From: Lachnospiraceae bacterium
Lineage (GTDB): Bacteria; Bacillota; Clostridia; Lachnospirales; Lachnospiraceae
Assembly: GCA_022510585.1 (NCBI GenBank)
Contig: JAFLTF010000013.1
Coordinates: forward strand, 1 to 39,249
Length of the DNA stretch: 39,249 bases
Direction: 5' to 3'
Positions within the stretch are counted from its first letter, which is position 1, and each line of letters starts with the position of its first letter. The position numbers and the translations under genes were made by a program. Under the pieces are notes generated by a model. The model ran no database searches, was not told the DNA's origin, and was given only the letters and a program-made list of their open reading frames with translations. Positions 1-6,922 of the stretch are shown piece after piece.

Positions 1-53
1 AACCCACATCGATGGTTTTGGAGACCACTGTTCTACCTTTGAACTATGCCCCT
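1..53 (-). tRNA. trnW: tRNA-Trp (CCA), 3' end cut by window edge
   Basis: Read on the minus strand, the sequence begins AGGGGCATAG at position 53 and continues through a D arm to an anticodon arm. The stem arms are GTGGT and ACCAT, and the seven-base loop CTCCAAA places CCA at the anticodon, which specifies tryptophan. The variable region and the first strand of the T arm (GTGGGTT) are present. The rest of the T arm and the 3' acceptor strand lie beyond position 1. In many Firmicutes tRNA-Trp sits just upstream of secE-nusG, so those genes may follow outside the window; that is inference. Confidence 0.9.
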
Positions 54-100
54 ATCTGTACCTGTGCGGCGAAAAATGCTCTCTTTCGACCACAAGGTGT

Positions 101-130
101 ATTATAGCATAGATGAATATGGTTTAGCAA
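101..130 (-). promoter_or_regulatory. Promoter of tRNA-Trp
   Basis: On the minus strand a -35 box TTGCTA (125-130) is separated by 18 bases from a perfect -10 box TATAAT (101-106). Transcription would start near 94-95, giving a leader of about 40 bases before the tRNA. This is a standard sigma-A type promoter. The rest of the 54-172 gap holds nothing else I recognise. Confidence 0.75.
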
Positions 131-172
131 GAGATTTTTATTTTGCAAATCGACGGTCAATGAAATTGATAG

Positions 173-1924
173 TCAATTGGCAAATTGACTTTGATAAAGT
201 TCCGCATAAAATCCCCCCTGAGCCAGCAGTGCCTCATGGTTTCCCTGCTCGATCACATTCCCGTCCTTCATGACCAGAATCACGTCTGCTTCCTGAATCG
301 TAGAAAGCCTGTGTGCAACAATAAAGCTGGTTCTGCCCTTCATCATAGCGGCAAAAGCCTGCTGGATCTTGATCTCTGTTCTGGTATCAATGGAAGAGGT
401 CGCCTCATCCAGAATCAGCATAGGCGGTAGGCAGAGCATGACCCTTGCAATACATAACAACTGTTTTTGTCCCTGGGAAAGATTTTCCCCATCCTCGGTG
501 ATCACCGTATCATAACCTTGCGGCAGGCGTTTAATAAAGCTGTGGGCATGGGATGCTCTGGCGGCGGCAATGATTTCTTCCTCTGTGGCATCAGGTTTGC
601 CCATTATGAGATTTTCCCGTATGGTTCCGGTTTTCAGCCAGGTTTCCTGCAATACCATACCGTAACTTTCCCGGAGGCTTTTTCTGGTGAGTTGTCTGAT
701 ATCATGACCGCTTACATAGATCGCTCCCCTGTCCACATCATAAAAGCGCATCAGCAGATTGATCAGAGTGGTCTTTCCGCATCCGGTAGGCCCGACGATG
801 GCAATCCTCTGTCCGGGTTTTACCGACAGGTTGAAATGCTCGATCAGCTTTTTATCCGGCACATAGGAGAAGGACACATCCTGTAAGGTGACGGAACCAT
901 CCGCCTGTTCTAAGACTACCGCATTTTCCGGCTCCGGAACCTGAGGTTCTTCTTCGATCAGTTCAAAAATCCTCGCCGCACAGGCAAGCGCATTTTGCAA
1001 TTCCGTCACCACACCGGAGATTTCGTTGAAAGGTTTCGTATACTGGTTGGCATAGGTTAGAAAACAGGAAAGCTGTCCTACGCTAATGCCGCCCCGTATG
1101 GCAAAAACGGCTCCGGTAATCGCTACGCCCGCATATACAAGGTTGTTGACAAACCGGGTTGCCGGATTGGTAATAGAGGAGAAAAAAATGGCCTTTAAAG
1201 ATGCTTCTTTCAGTCTTCCGTTGATTTCATCAAACTTTTCCAAGGTTTCTTCTTCACGGGAAAAAGCCTGCACCAGCTTCTGGTTTCCTATCATTTCATC
1301 GATAAAAGCCGTCTGCTCCCCTCTGGTCTCCGATTGCAGCTTAAACATGTTGAAGGTCTTTTTTGCAATAAAACTTGCCACAAGGAAGGAAACCGGCGTG
1401 ATCAAGACTACCACGCCCGTGATTCCCACATGGATACTGAGCATAAAGCCCAATGTCCCGAAGATCGTGATCACTCCTGTAAAAAACTGTGTAAATCCCA
1501 TCAAAAGCCCGTCCGCGAACTGATCCACATCCGCGATCACACGGCTGACGATCTCTCCATAGGAGTGTCCGTCGATATATTTTAAGGGTAAGATCTCTAT
1601 CTTGTGAAAAGCGTCGTTCCTGACATCCTGTACGATCCGGTATGTCAGCTGATTGTTGCAGACATTCATTAACCACTGGGCAAGTGCCGTTATCAAAATA
1701 ATGACTGCCATTTTTCTTAATATTACAAAGATTCCCGCAAAATCTACCAGACCTTTTTCCAGGATCAGATCAATTGCATCTCCTGTCAGGATCGGCAGAT
1801 ACAGCGTAAATGCCACCGTAACCGCTGCCGCCGCAATAGACAGAGCAAGGTAGATCCAGTATTTCTTTATATAGCAAAGAACCTTTTTTATGATTCCTTT
1901 TTGACTTGTCTTTGTCTGTTTCAT
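173..1924 (-). CDS. ABC exporter subunit, canonical ATPase half (583 aa)
   Basis: This is a half-transporter of the type-IV (ABCB/MsbA-like) exporter fold. The N-terminal two thirds carry about six membrane helices (the first near residues 22-45). The C-terminal nucleotide-binding domain has Walker A GPTGCGKTT (378-386), a Q-loop glutamine near 426, signature LSQGQ (482-486), Walker B ending in LDE (D506, E507) and a switch histidine (H538). The catalytic Glu and His are both intact, but the signature motif deviates from LSGGQ. It follows the partner half-transporter by 17 bases, so the two probably form a heterodimer. Substrate cannot be told from sequence; drug, lipid or peptide export are the usual roles for this group. 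Start is ATG at 1924 after a GAAAGGG-type ribosome site. Confidence 0.9.
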   Translation of the reverse strand: MKQTKTSQKGIIKKVLCYIKKYWIYLALSIAAAAVTVAFTLYLPILTGDAIDLILEKGLVDFAGIFVILRKMAVIILITALAQWLMNVCNNQLTYRIVQDVRNDAFHKIEILPLKYIDGHSYGEIVSRVIADVDQFADGLLMGFTQFFTGVITIFGTLGFMLSIHVGITGVVVLITPVSFLVASFIAKKTFNMFKLQSETRGEQTAFIDEMIGNQKLVQAFSREEETLEKFDEINGRLKEASLKAIFFSSITNPATRFVNNLVYAGVAITGAVFAIRGGISVGQLSCFLTYANQYTKPFNEISGVVTELQNALACAARIFELIEEEPQVPEPENAVVLEQADGSVTLQDVSFSYVPDKKLIEHFNLSVKPGQRIAIVGPTGCGKTTLINLLMRFYDVDRGAIYVSGHDIRQLTRKSLRESYGMVLQETWLKTGTIRENLIMGKPDATEEEIIAAARASHAHSFIKRLPQGYDTVITEDGENLSQGQKQLLCIARVMLCLPPMLILDEATSSIDTRTEIKIQQAFAAMMKGRTSFIVAHRLSTIQEADVILVMKDGNVIEQGNHEALLAQGGFYAELYQSQFAN

Positions 1925-1941
1925 GCCGTTGTTTCCCTTTC

Positions 1942-3744
1942 TTAAGCACCGTCAGTCCGTTTTGTCTGAGAATAGTAGATTTCCTGATAAACTTCACACC
2001 CCGCAAGCAGTTCCTCATGGGTTCCGATATCCGCCACCCTGCCATCTTCCAGCACGATGATCTGATCCGCATGCTGAATGGAAGAGGTTCTTTGTGACAC
2101 AATGAAAACGGTGGTATTGTTCATCCCGCGGATCGCCTGCCGCAATTTGGCATCGGTGGCATAATCCAGTGCTGATGCACTGTCATCCAGAATCAGAATT
2201 TCAGGCTGTTTTACCACAGCCCTGGCAATGGTCAGTCTCTGCCTTTGCCCGCCGGATAAGTTTTTACCACCCTGGGCAATGGGTTCATCCAGGCCTTTCG
2301 GTTTGGCGTCAACGAATTCCTTAGCCTGAGAGATTTCAAGCGCCTTATTCATTTCTTCTGTCGCAGCATCCTCGTTTCCCCAGCGAAGATTATCTCTGAT
2401 AGTCCCCCGGAAAAGCACCGCCTTCTGCATGACGATCCCGATTTTTTCTCTCAGTTCATCCATGCCGTAATCCCGCACGTCCACGCCGTCTACTTTCACA
2501 CTGCCTTTTGTTACATCATAGAAACGCGGTATCAGGTGTACCAGCGAGGATTTCCCGGAACCGGTACCGCCGATCACGCCGATCGTCTGTCCTTTTTTTA
2601 CCCGAAAATCAATATCCGTTAAGGCTTCCGCTCCTGCCCCCTGATAAGTCAGGGAAACATGGTCAAATTCCACGACATAATCATCCTCTGAAACCTGCGC
2701 ATCCAACCTGCCAACAAGCTGCGCCGCTCCACTATCCGCCGTCTGCTTCTTCCACTCCATACTGGACTGCATCTCGAAAACACTTTGGACACGGTTGGCA
2801 CAGGCAAGCGCTTTGGTAACCAGAATCACCAGATTGGCAAGTTTGACAAGTTCTACCAGAATCTGTGACATGTAGTTGACCAATGCCACTACTTCTCCCT
2901 GCGTGATCGATCCTCTGTCAACCTGAACCGCTCCGGTATAGATCAACGCAATGGTTGCTACATTGACAATGATATAAGTGACCGGATTAGTCAATGCAGA
3001 TAACTTTCCCACAAAAAGCTGCATCGCAGTCAAAGCGCTGTTGCTTTGCTCAAATGCTTCCGTTTCCTGTTTTTCCTTATGAAATGCCCGGATGACTCTG
3101 ACGCCGGTCAGATTTTCTCTGGTTCTGCCAAGCACCTCGTCCAGTCCGGCCTGTACTTTTTTATAAAGCGGTATGGTAACTCCCATAATACCGAACACCA
3201 CCGCGGAAAGCAGGATGATCGTCACCACAAACACAAGCGCCGCTTTTGCATCGATCGTAAATGCCATGATCATAGCGCCAAACACAATAAAGGGGGAACG
3301 CAGAAACAGGCGCAACACCATGTTCACGCCATTCTGCATCTGATTGATATCAGAGGTCATACGGGTAATCATGGTAGAAGTGCCAAGCTTATCCATTTCG
3401 GAAAAAGACAGTTTCTCAATATGCGCAAAAAGTGCATGTTTTACCTGGGTAGAAAAGCCCACCGCCGCTTTGGCTGCGTAATACTGAGCCGTGATAGAGC
3501 ATACAAGCCCAATGATCCCCAGCGCAATAAGAAGCCCGCCCATACGCAGCACAATGTGCATGTTACCAACCATCACGTCCCCTGCCTCGTAGGCGGCGTA
3601 ATTGCTTCCACCGATCCCCTGATCGATGATTACTGCGATAACAAGCGGAACAAACAGCTCGAAACCCGCTTCCAGCATCTTAAAAAGAGGCGCCAGAACG
3701 GTTTCTTTTTTATAATCTTTTAAAAAGATCAGTAGTTTTTTCAT
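1942..3744 (-). CDS. ABC exporter subunit, degenerate ATPase half (600 aa)
   Basis: This is the partner of the exporter subunit just downstream. An N-terminal six-helix membrane domain is followed by a nucleotide-binding domain with Walker A GGTGSGKSS (392-400) and an intact LSGGQ signature. The residue after the Walker B aspartate is Asp (D521) instead of the catalytic Glu, and the switch-loop His is replaced by Gln (Q551, in SQRTSS). These are known marks of the degenerate site in heterodimeric exporters of the BmrCD/TM287-288 type. The ATG at 3744 was chosen because AGAAAGG lies upstream; a TTG 33 bases earlier (3777) has no good ribosome site and overlaps a hairpin. No regulator gene is adjacent. 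Confidence 0.9.
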   Translation of the reverse strand: MKKLLIFLKDYKKETVLAPLFKMLEAGFELFVPLVIAVIIDQGIGGSNYAAYEAGDVMVGNMHIVLRMGGLLIALGIIGLVCSITAQYYAAKAAVGFSTQVKHALFAHIEKLSFSEMDKLGTSTMITRMTSDINQMQNGVNMVLRLFLRSPFIVFGAMIMAFTIDAKAALVFVVTIILLSAVVFGIMGVTIPLYKKVQAGLDEVLGRTRENLTGVRVIRAFHKEKQETEAFEQSNSALTAMQLFVGKLSALTNPVTYIIVNVATIALIYTGAVQVDRGSITQGEVVALVNYMSQILVELVKLANLVILVTKALACANRVQSVFEMQSSMEWKKQTADSGAAQLVGRLDAQVSEDDYVVEFDHVSLTYQGAGAEALTDIDFRVKKGQTIGVIGGTGSGKSSLVHLIPRFYDVTKGSVKVDGVDVRDYGMDELREKIGIVMQKAVLFRGTIRDNLRWGNEDAATEEMNKALEISQAKEFVDAKPKGLDEPIAQGGKNLSGGQRQRLTIARAVVKQPEILILDDSASALDYATDAKLRQAIRGMNNTTVFIVSQRTSSIQHADQIIVLEDGRVADIGTHEELLAGCEVYQEIYYSQTKRTDGA

Positions 3745-3779
3745 AACAGCTGTTACCTTTCTGCCCAAAAACGGCAAAA

Positions 3780-3807
3780 CAGCAGTTTAATCGTAATCAA
3801 ACTGCTG
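3780..3807 (-). terminator. Probable intrinsic terminator after the LCP gene
   Basis: A perfect 9-base inverted repeat, CAGCAGTTT (3780-3788) and AAACTGCTG (3799-3807), with a 10-base loop lies 20 bases beyond the LCP stop codon. On the minus strand it is followed by TTTTGCCGTTTTT, an interrupted T-rich tail. It lies only 35 bases upstream of the ABC start codon, so it could also act as an attenuator of the exporter operon, for which no separate promoter is obvious. Confidence 0.6.
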
Positions 3808-3827
3808 CGGTATATTTTATTCTTATG

Positions 3828-4955
3828 TCAGTTCAAATATTCTTTCGTCTGTGCATCTATTTCTTTGCTTAGACTGACTACTTCTTTAGAAGGTGTATAA
3901 TTCTTGTCGCCATAGAGAACTTCATGTAAAAGTACTACATTTTCTTCCAGCGTGTCGGGAATCACACAGTCTCCCTTGCTTCCTATCTTGGCGCCTGACC
4001 TGTCGCTTGAAAAGGGAAACCCTTCCGAAGCAACTACTTTATAATCGGCTACCGTACCCAGAACACCGATGATCTCATTGACGTTTAAGGAAGTATTGAC
4101 CGAAGGCAGTACTGCGGTCACCACATCATTCAGGGTAGTAAGAGAGGCTCCTTTTGCCTTCAGCATCATAGCCCCGAGAACGTCTCTCTGTCTCTCCGCC
4201 CGTCTGAAATCATCGCCTTTGGTATAACGGATACGGCAATAGGCCGTTGCCTGCATGCCGTTTAAGGTCTGCTTACCGGCTTCTGTCACCGGTATGTAAT
4301 CGATTCCCATTTCCTGCGCCATACAAAGCTGATAGTTGTTCAAATGATTGATTTCAGCTTCTGTAACCTCTATTTCCACACCGCCAAGTTCATCAATGGC
4401 CTCGATCAATCCGCTGAAGCCTACTGTTACATAGTCCGTAATATCCAGATCAAGATTGATATTGAGCATGTTGATTGCCTGCTCCGGACCACCATTTGCA
4501 TAGGCCGCATTGCATTTGTTATAAGTGTCATTGCTCAGATTCAGATACGTGTCCCGATATACGGAAACCAGCGTGATCTCATGGGTATCCTGATTGATAC
4601 TGGCAATGATGATCGTATCGCTTCTGGTTCCCTTACCAAGTTCATTGTCCCTTGCATCTACTCCAAATAAAGCAATGTTCCGATATCCTTTTGTTTTTAC
4701 TTCCGTTTCCTTCTTCTCTGCTATCGTTTCCGCAACTTCTTCATTGATGATGATCGTATCCATATCAATGTCGGTACGATCGATTTCTTTTGTCATGGTT
4801 GTAACAACATACAGTACTCCGATCGCTATCACCATCACTGCAACTTCTGCAATCAGCAGCGGAATGTTCATCTTCTTTTTCCGAAAAACAGCTTCCTCTT
4901 GATTCCCAGAACTTCCATCATGCTCCTTCTGAGAATTTTGTGTCTGCTCGTCCAT
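3828..4955 (-). CDS. LytR-CpsA-Psr (LCP) family cell-wall ligase
   Basis: This is a membrane-anchored LCP protein (375 aa). The family transfers undecaprenyl-linked glycopolymers, such as teichoic acid or capsule, onto peptidoglycan outside the membrane. A charged cytoplasmic tail (1-28) precedes one membrane helix (about 31-52). The extracellular LCP domain runs from about 95 to 290 and shows the family marks: NIALFGVDARD, TRSDTIII, SVYRDTYL, NAAYANGG, and the Arg/Asp cluster RIRYTKGDDFRRAERQ that binds the pyrophosphate lipid. The C-terminal tail (290-375) is less conserved. Start at 4955 has an AAAGGAGT ribosome site. It appears to be a single-gene unit between an upstream -10 element and a downstream hairpin. 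The exact polymer substrate is unknown. Confidence 0.9.
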   Translation of the reverse strand: MDEQTQNSQKEHDGSSGNQEEAVFRKKKMNIPLLIAEVAVMVIAIGVLYVVTTMTKEIDRTDIDMDTIIINEEVAETIAEKKETEVKTKGYRNIALFGVDARDNELGKGTRSDTIIIASINQDTHEITLVSVYRDTYLNLSNDTYNKCNAAYANGGPEQAINMLNINLDLDITDYVTVGFSGLIEAIDELGGVEIEVTEAEINHLNNYQLCMAQEMGIDYIPVTEAGKQTLNGMQATAYCRIRYTKGDDFRRAERQRDVLGAMMLKAKGASLTTLNDVVTAVLPSVNTSLNVNEIIGVLGTVADYKVVASEGFPFSSDRSGAKIGSKGDCVIPDTLEENVVLLHEVLYGDKNYTPSKEVVSLSKEIDAQTKEYLN

Positions 4956-5028
4956 AGTGACTCCTTTATCTTCATACTTCTATGATATGCGATTTAATAA
5001 ATGTCATTCCTGCTCGGAATCTCCATTT

Positions 5029-5034
5029 ATTCTA
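5029..5034 (-). promoter_or_regulatory. Possible -10 element for the LCP gene
   Basis: TAGAAT, in the context GGTAGAATAAA on the minus strand, lies about 75 bases upstream of the LCP start. A matching -35 box is poor (TATCCA at 17 bases), so the promoter is tentative. The remainder of the 4956-5121 gap is AT-rich. Confidence 0.35.
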
Positions 5035-5070
5035 CCACAAAAAGCATCGTATGGATACAGAAAAATTGAA

Positions 5071-5093
5071 TTTTTTAACAATTTCTTAAAAAA
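5071..5093 (-). terminator. Weak AT-only hairpin after radA
   Basis: TTTTTTAA (5071-5078) and TTAAAAAA (5086-5093) form a perfect 8-base inverted repeat about 30 bases past the radA stop, followed on the minus strand by TTCAATTTTTC. With no G-C pairs it would be a weak terminator, but it is the only candidate between radA and the LCP gene. Confidence 0.3.
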
Positions 5094-5121
5094 TGTTACA
5101 TTTTTGTCATAATTAATCTGC

Positions 5122-6492
5122 CTATATCAATCCGATTGCATCCTGCACCGATGAAACCCCGATAATATTGACATTCTTAACATTCTTCACCTGTTTTTCA
5201 CATACCTTCGGGATCACACAGGTCGTAAATCCCAGCTTGACCGCTTCCTGAATACGCTGTTCTATCATGCTGACGGCGCGCACTTCCCCGCTTAAGCCGA
5301 CTTCGCCGAAAGCAGCCATCTTATCATCGATCGGACGGTTTTTAAAGCTGGATGCCACCGCCATTGCGATTCCTAAGTCAATGGCTGGCTCTGAGATTTT
5401 CATGCCGCCTGCCAGATTGACATAAGCATCGTGATCGGACATCTGAAGTCCTGCCCTTTTCTCCAAAACTGCCATCAACAGATTGACTCTGTTAAAATCC
5501 GTGCCGATCGCCTGCCTTCTCGGAATGCCGAAATTCGTGCGGCACACCAGTGCCTGAATTTCGAATAAGATCGGCCTGGTCCCTTCCATGGAACAGGAAA
5601 CAATGGAACCGCTTGCTCCTTCCGGTTTTCCGTCCAGCATGAACTCGGAAGGATTTGCCACTTCAATAAGCCCTTTCTCCTGCATCTCAAAAACGCCGAT
5701 CTCATTGGTAGAACCGAACCGGTTTTTGACCCCTCGCAGGATCCGATAGGAAGCATGCCTGTCTCCTTCAAAATACAATACCGTATCAACCATATGTTCC
5801 AACACTCTGGGGCCAGCCACGGTTCCTTCTTTTGTCACATGGCCTACAAGAAAAACGGAATTCCCCATTCCTTTTGCAAGCTGTAAAAAAACGTTTGTAG
5901 CCTCTCTGACCTGGGAAACACTTCCCGGTGCCGAGGAAACGTCCTCCTGATACATGGTCTGGATCGAATCAATGATGGTGATATCCGGTACAAGATGACG
6001 GATCGTTTCTTCAATGATCCCCAGATTGGTTTCGCATAAGAGAAAAAGATTCTCTCCGAATTCTCCGATGCGGTTTGCTCTGATTTTGATCTGTTTTAAG
6101 GATTCCTCTCCGGAAACATACAACACTTTTTTGTTATCCGCAGCCATATGCCGGCACACCTGTAAAAGAAGGGTGGATTTGCCGATTCCCGGATCGCCGC
6201 CTACCAGGATCAAAGAGCCCGGCACAATACCGCCGCCTAAGACCCTATCCAGTTCTTTCATATGGGTGGAAATTCTTTCTTCTTCTTTCAGGGTGATTTC
6301 GGAAAGCCTGGACGGTTTTCCCGCCGTCTGCCCCTTTGCTGCAGCCAATCCGTTTCCTGTCGTCTTACCGCTTATTTTCTCTTCTACAAAAGTATTCCAT
6401 TCCCGGCAGCCCGGACACTGTCCCATCCATTTGGAAGATTCATAACCGCAGCTTTGGCAATAAAAAACAGTTGTTATTTTATTTTTTGCCAT
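5122..6492 (-). CDS. radA: DNA repair protein RadA (Sms)
   Basis: RadA is a RecA-like ATPase and branch-migration helicase that acts in recombinational repair. At 456 aa the length is normal. The order is: C4 zinc finger with C12, C15, C26 and C29; RecA-like core with Walker A GGDPGIGKST (98-107); Walker B near IIDSIQT; the RadA-specific KNRFG motif (256-260); and a C-terminal Lon-protease-like domain (about 280-456) that lacks an obvious protease active site, as is normal for RadA. Start is at 6492, 9 bases after the stop of the upstream small gene. It is the last gene of the GntR-clpC cluster. The clpC-radA adjacency is familiar from Firmicutes. Confidence 0.95.
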   Translation of the reverse strand: MAKNKITTVFYCQSCGYESSKWMGQCPGCREWNTFVEEKISGKTTGNGLAAAKGQTAGKPSRLSEITLKEEERISTHMKELDRVLGGGIVPGSLILVGGDPGIGKSTLLLQVCRHMAADNKKVLYVSGEESLKQIKIRANRIGEFGENLFLLCETNLGIIEETIRHLVPDITIIDSIQTMYQEDVSSAPGSVSQVREATNVFLQLAKGMGNSVFLVGHVTKEGTVAGPRVLEHMVDTVLYFEGDRHASYRILRGVKNRFGSTNEIGVFEMQEKGLIEVANPSEFMLDGKPEGASGSIVSCSMEGTRPILFEIQALVCRTNFGIPRRQAIGTDFNRVNLLMAVLEKRAGLQMSDHDAYVNLAGGMKISEPAIDLGIAMAVASSFKNRPIDDKMAAFGEVGLSGEVRAVSMIEQRIQEAVKLGFTTCVIPKVCEKQVKNVKNVNIIGVSSVQDAIGLI

Positions 6493-6500
6493 ATGACCTC

Positions 6501-6911
6501 TTACTTCGTAACCTTTACTTTCACTTCTCCCGCACCTGCAAGTTCTACGCTGAGATTCAGTTTGCCGCTTAAATTCGTCTTCATTCTGCCGATATTGACA
6601 TCATTGATAAAGACCTCATACTCCGTCTCGTCCTCTAAGCCTACGGTGATCTGAGCATCCTCATCCCCTTCCACCAGAAAGCTTACACCGTCTTCTTTTT
6701 CTACAAAAGAGTTCACACTGGTGCCGGGTACGGATTCGTAAGCAAACATTCCATTCTTCTCAAGTTTTGTAATGCTCTTATAGGTCTTTACCTTTAAGAG
6801 ATCTCCCGCATGTTCAAAATCCTCCACTTTTGCCTTTGTCTCCAGTTTGTGATTCCCGAAACTGATCGCACCGTCTGCTTCCGTACGAAGCAATTCTACT
6901 ACTACAGCCAT
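6501..6911 (-). CDS. Conserved small protein between clpC and radA, function unknown
   Basis: This encodes 136 aa with no signal peptide and no membrane segment. The sequence is acidic, rich in beta-prone stretches and in Val/Glu/Lys. Two halves are discernible: residues 1-75 and a C-terminal part (about 85-136) that looks like a small beta-sandwich, with ITVGLEDETEYEVFINDVN and an LSVELAGAGEVKVKVTK ending. I recall very similar proteins in Lachnospiraceae carrying the name 'endosialidase-like', but nothing here supports an enzyme: no catalytic motif is visible. It is tightly packed, 11 bases after clpC and 8 bases before radA, with a GGAGGAA ribosome site, so it is translated as part of the stress/repair operon. 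A chaperone- or protease-associated adaptor is one possibility, by position only. Confidence 0.75.
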   Translation of the reverse strand: MAVVVELLRTEADGAISFGNHKLETKAKVEDFEHAGDLLKVKTYKSITKLEKNGMFAYESVPGTSVNSFVEKEDGVSFLVEGDEDAQITVGLEDETEYEVFINDVNIGRMKTNLSGKLNLSVELAGAGEVKVKVTK

Positions 6912-6922
6912 TTTTCTTCCTC

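Noticed and set aside
172-189. Hairpin GTCAATT/AATTGAC at the end of the first ABC gene as a terminator
   Set aside because: Overlaps the stop codon, seven mostly A-T pairs, and the following TATCAATTTC is not a proper T-tract; too weak to list.
3046-3723. 225-codon plus-strand open frame opposite the ABC exporter gene
   Set aside because: His/Lys/Arg-rich, low-complexity translation, no ribosome site, lies wholly antisense to a clear transporter gene.
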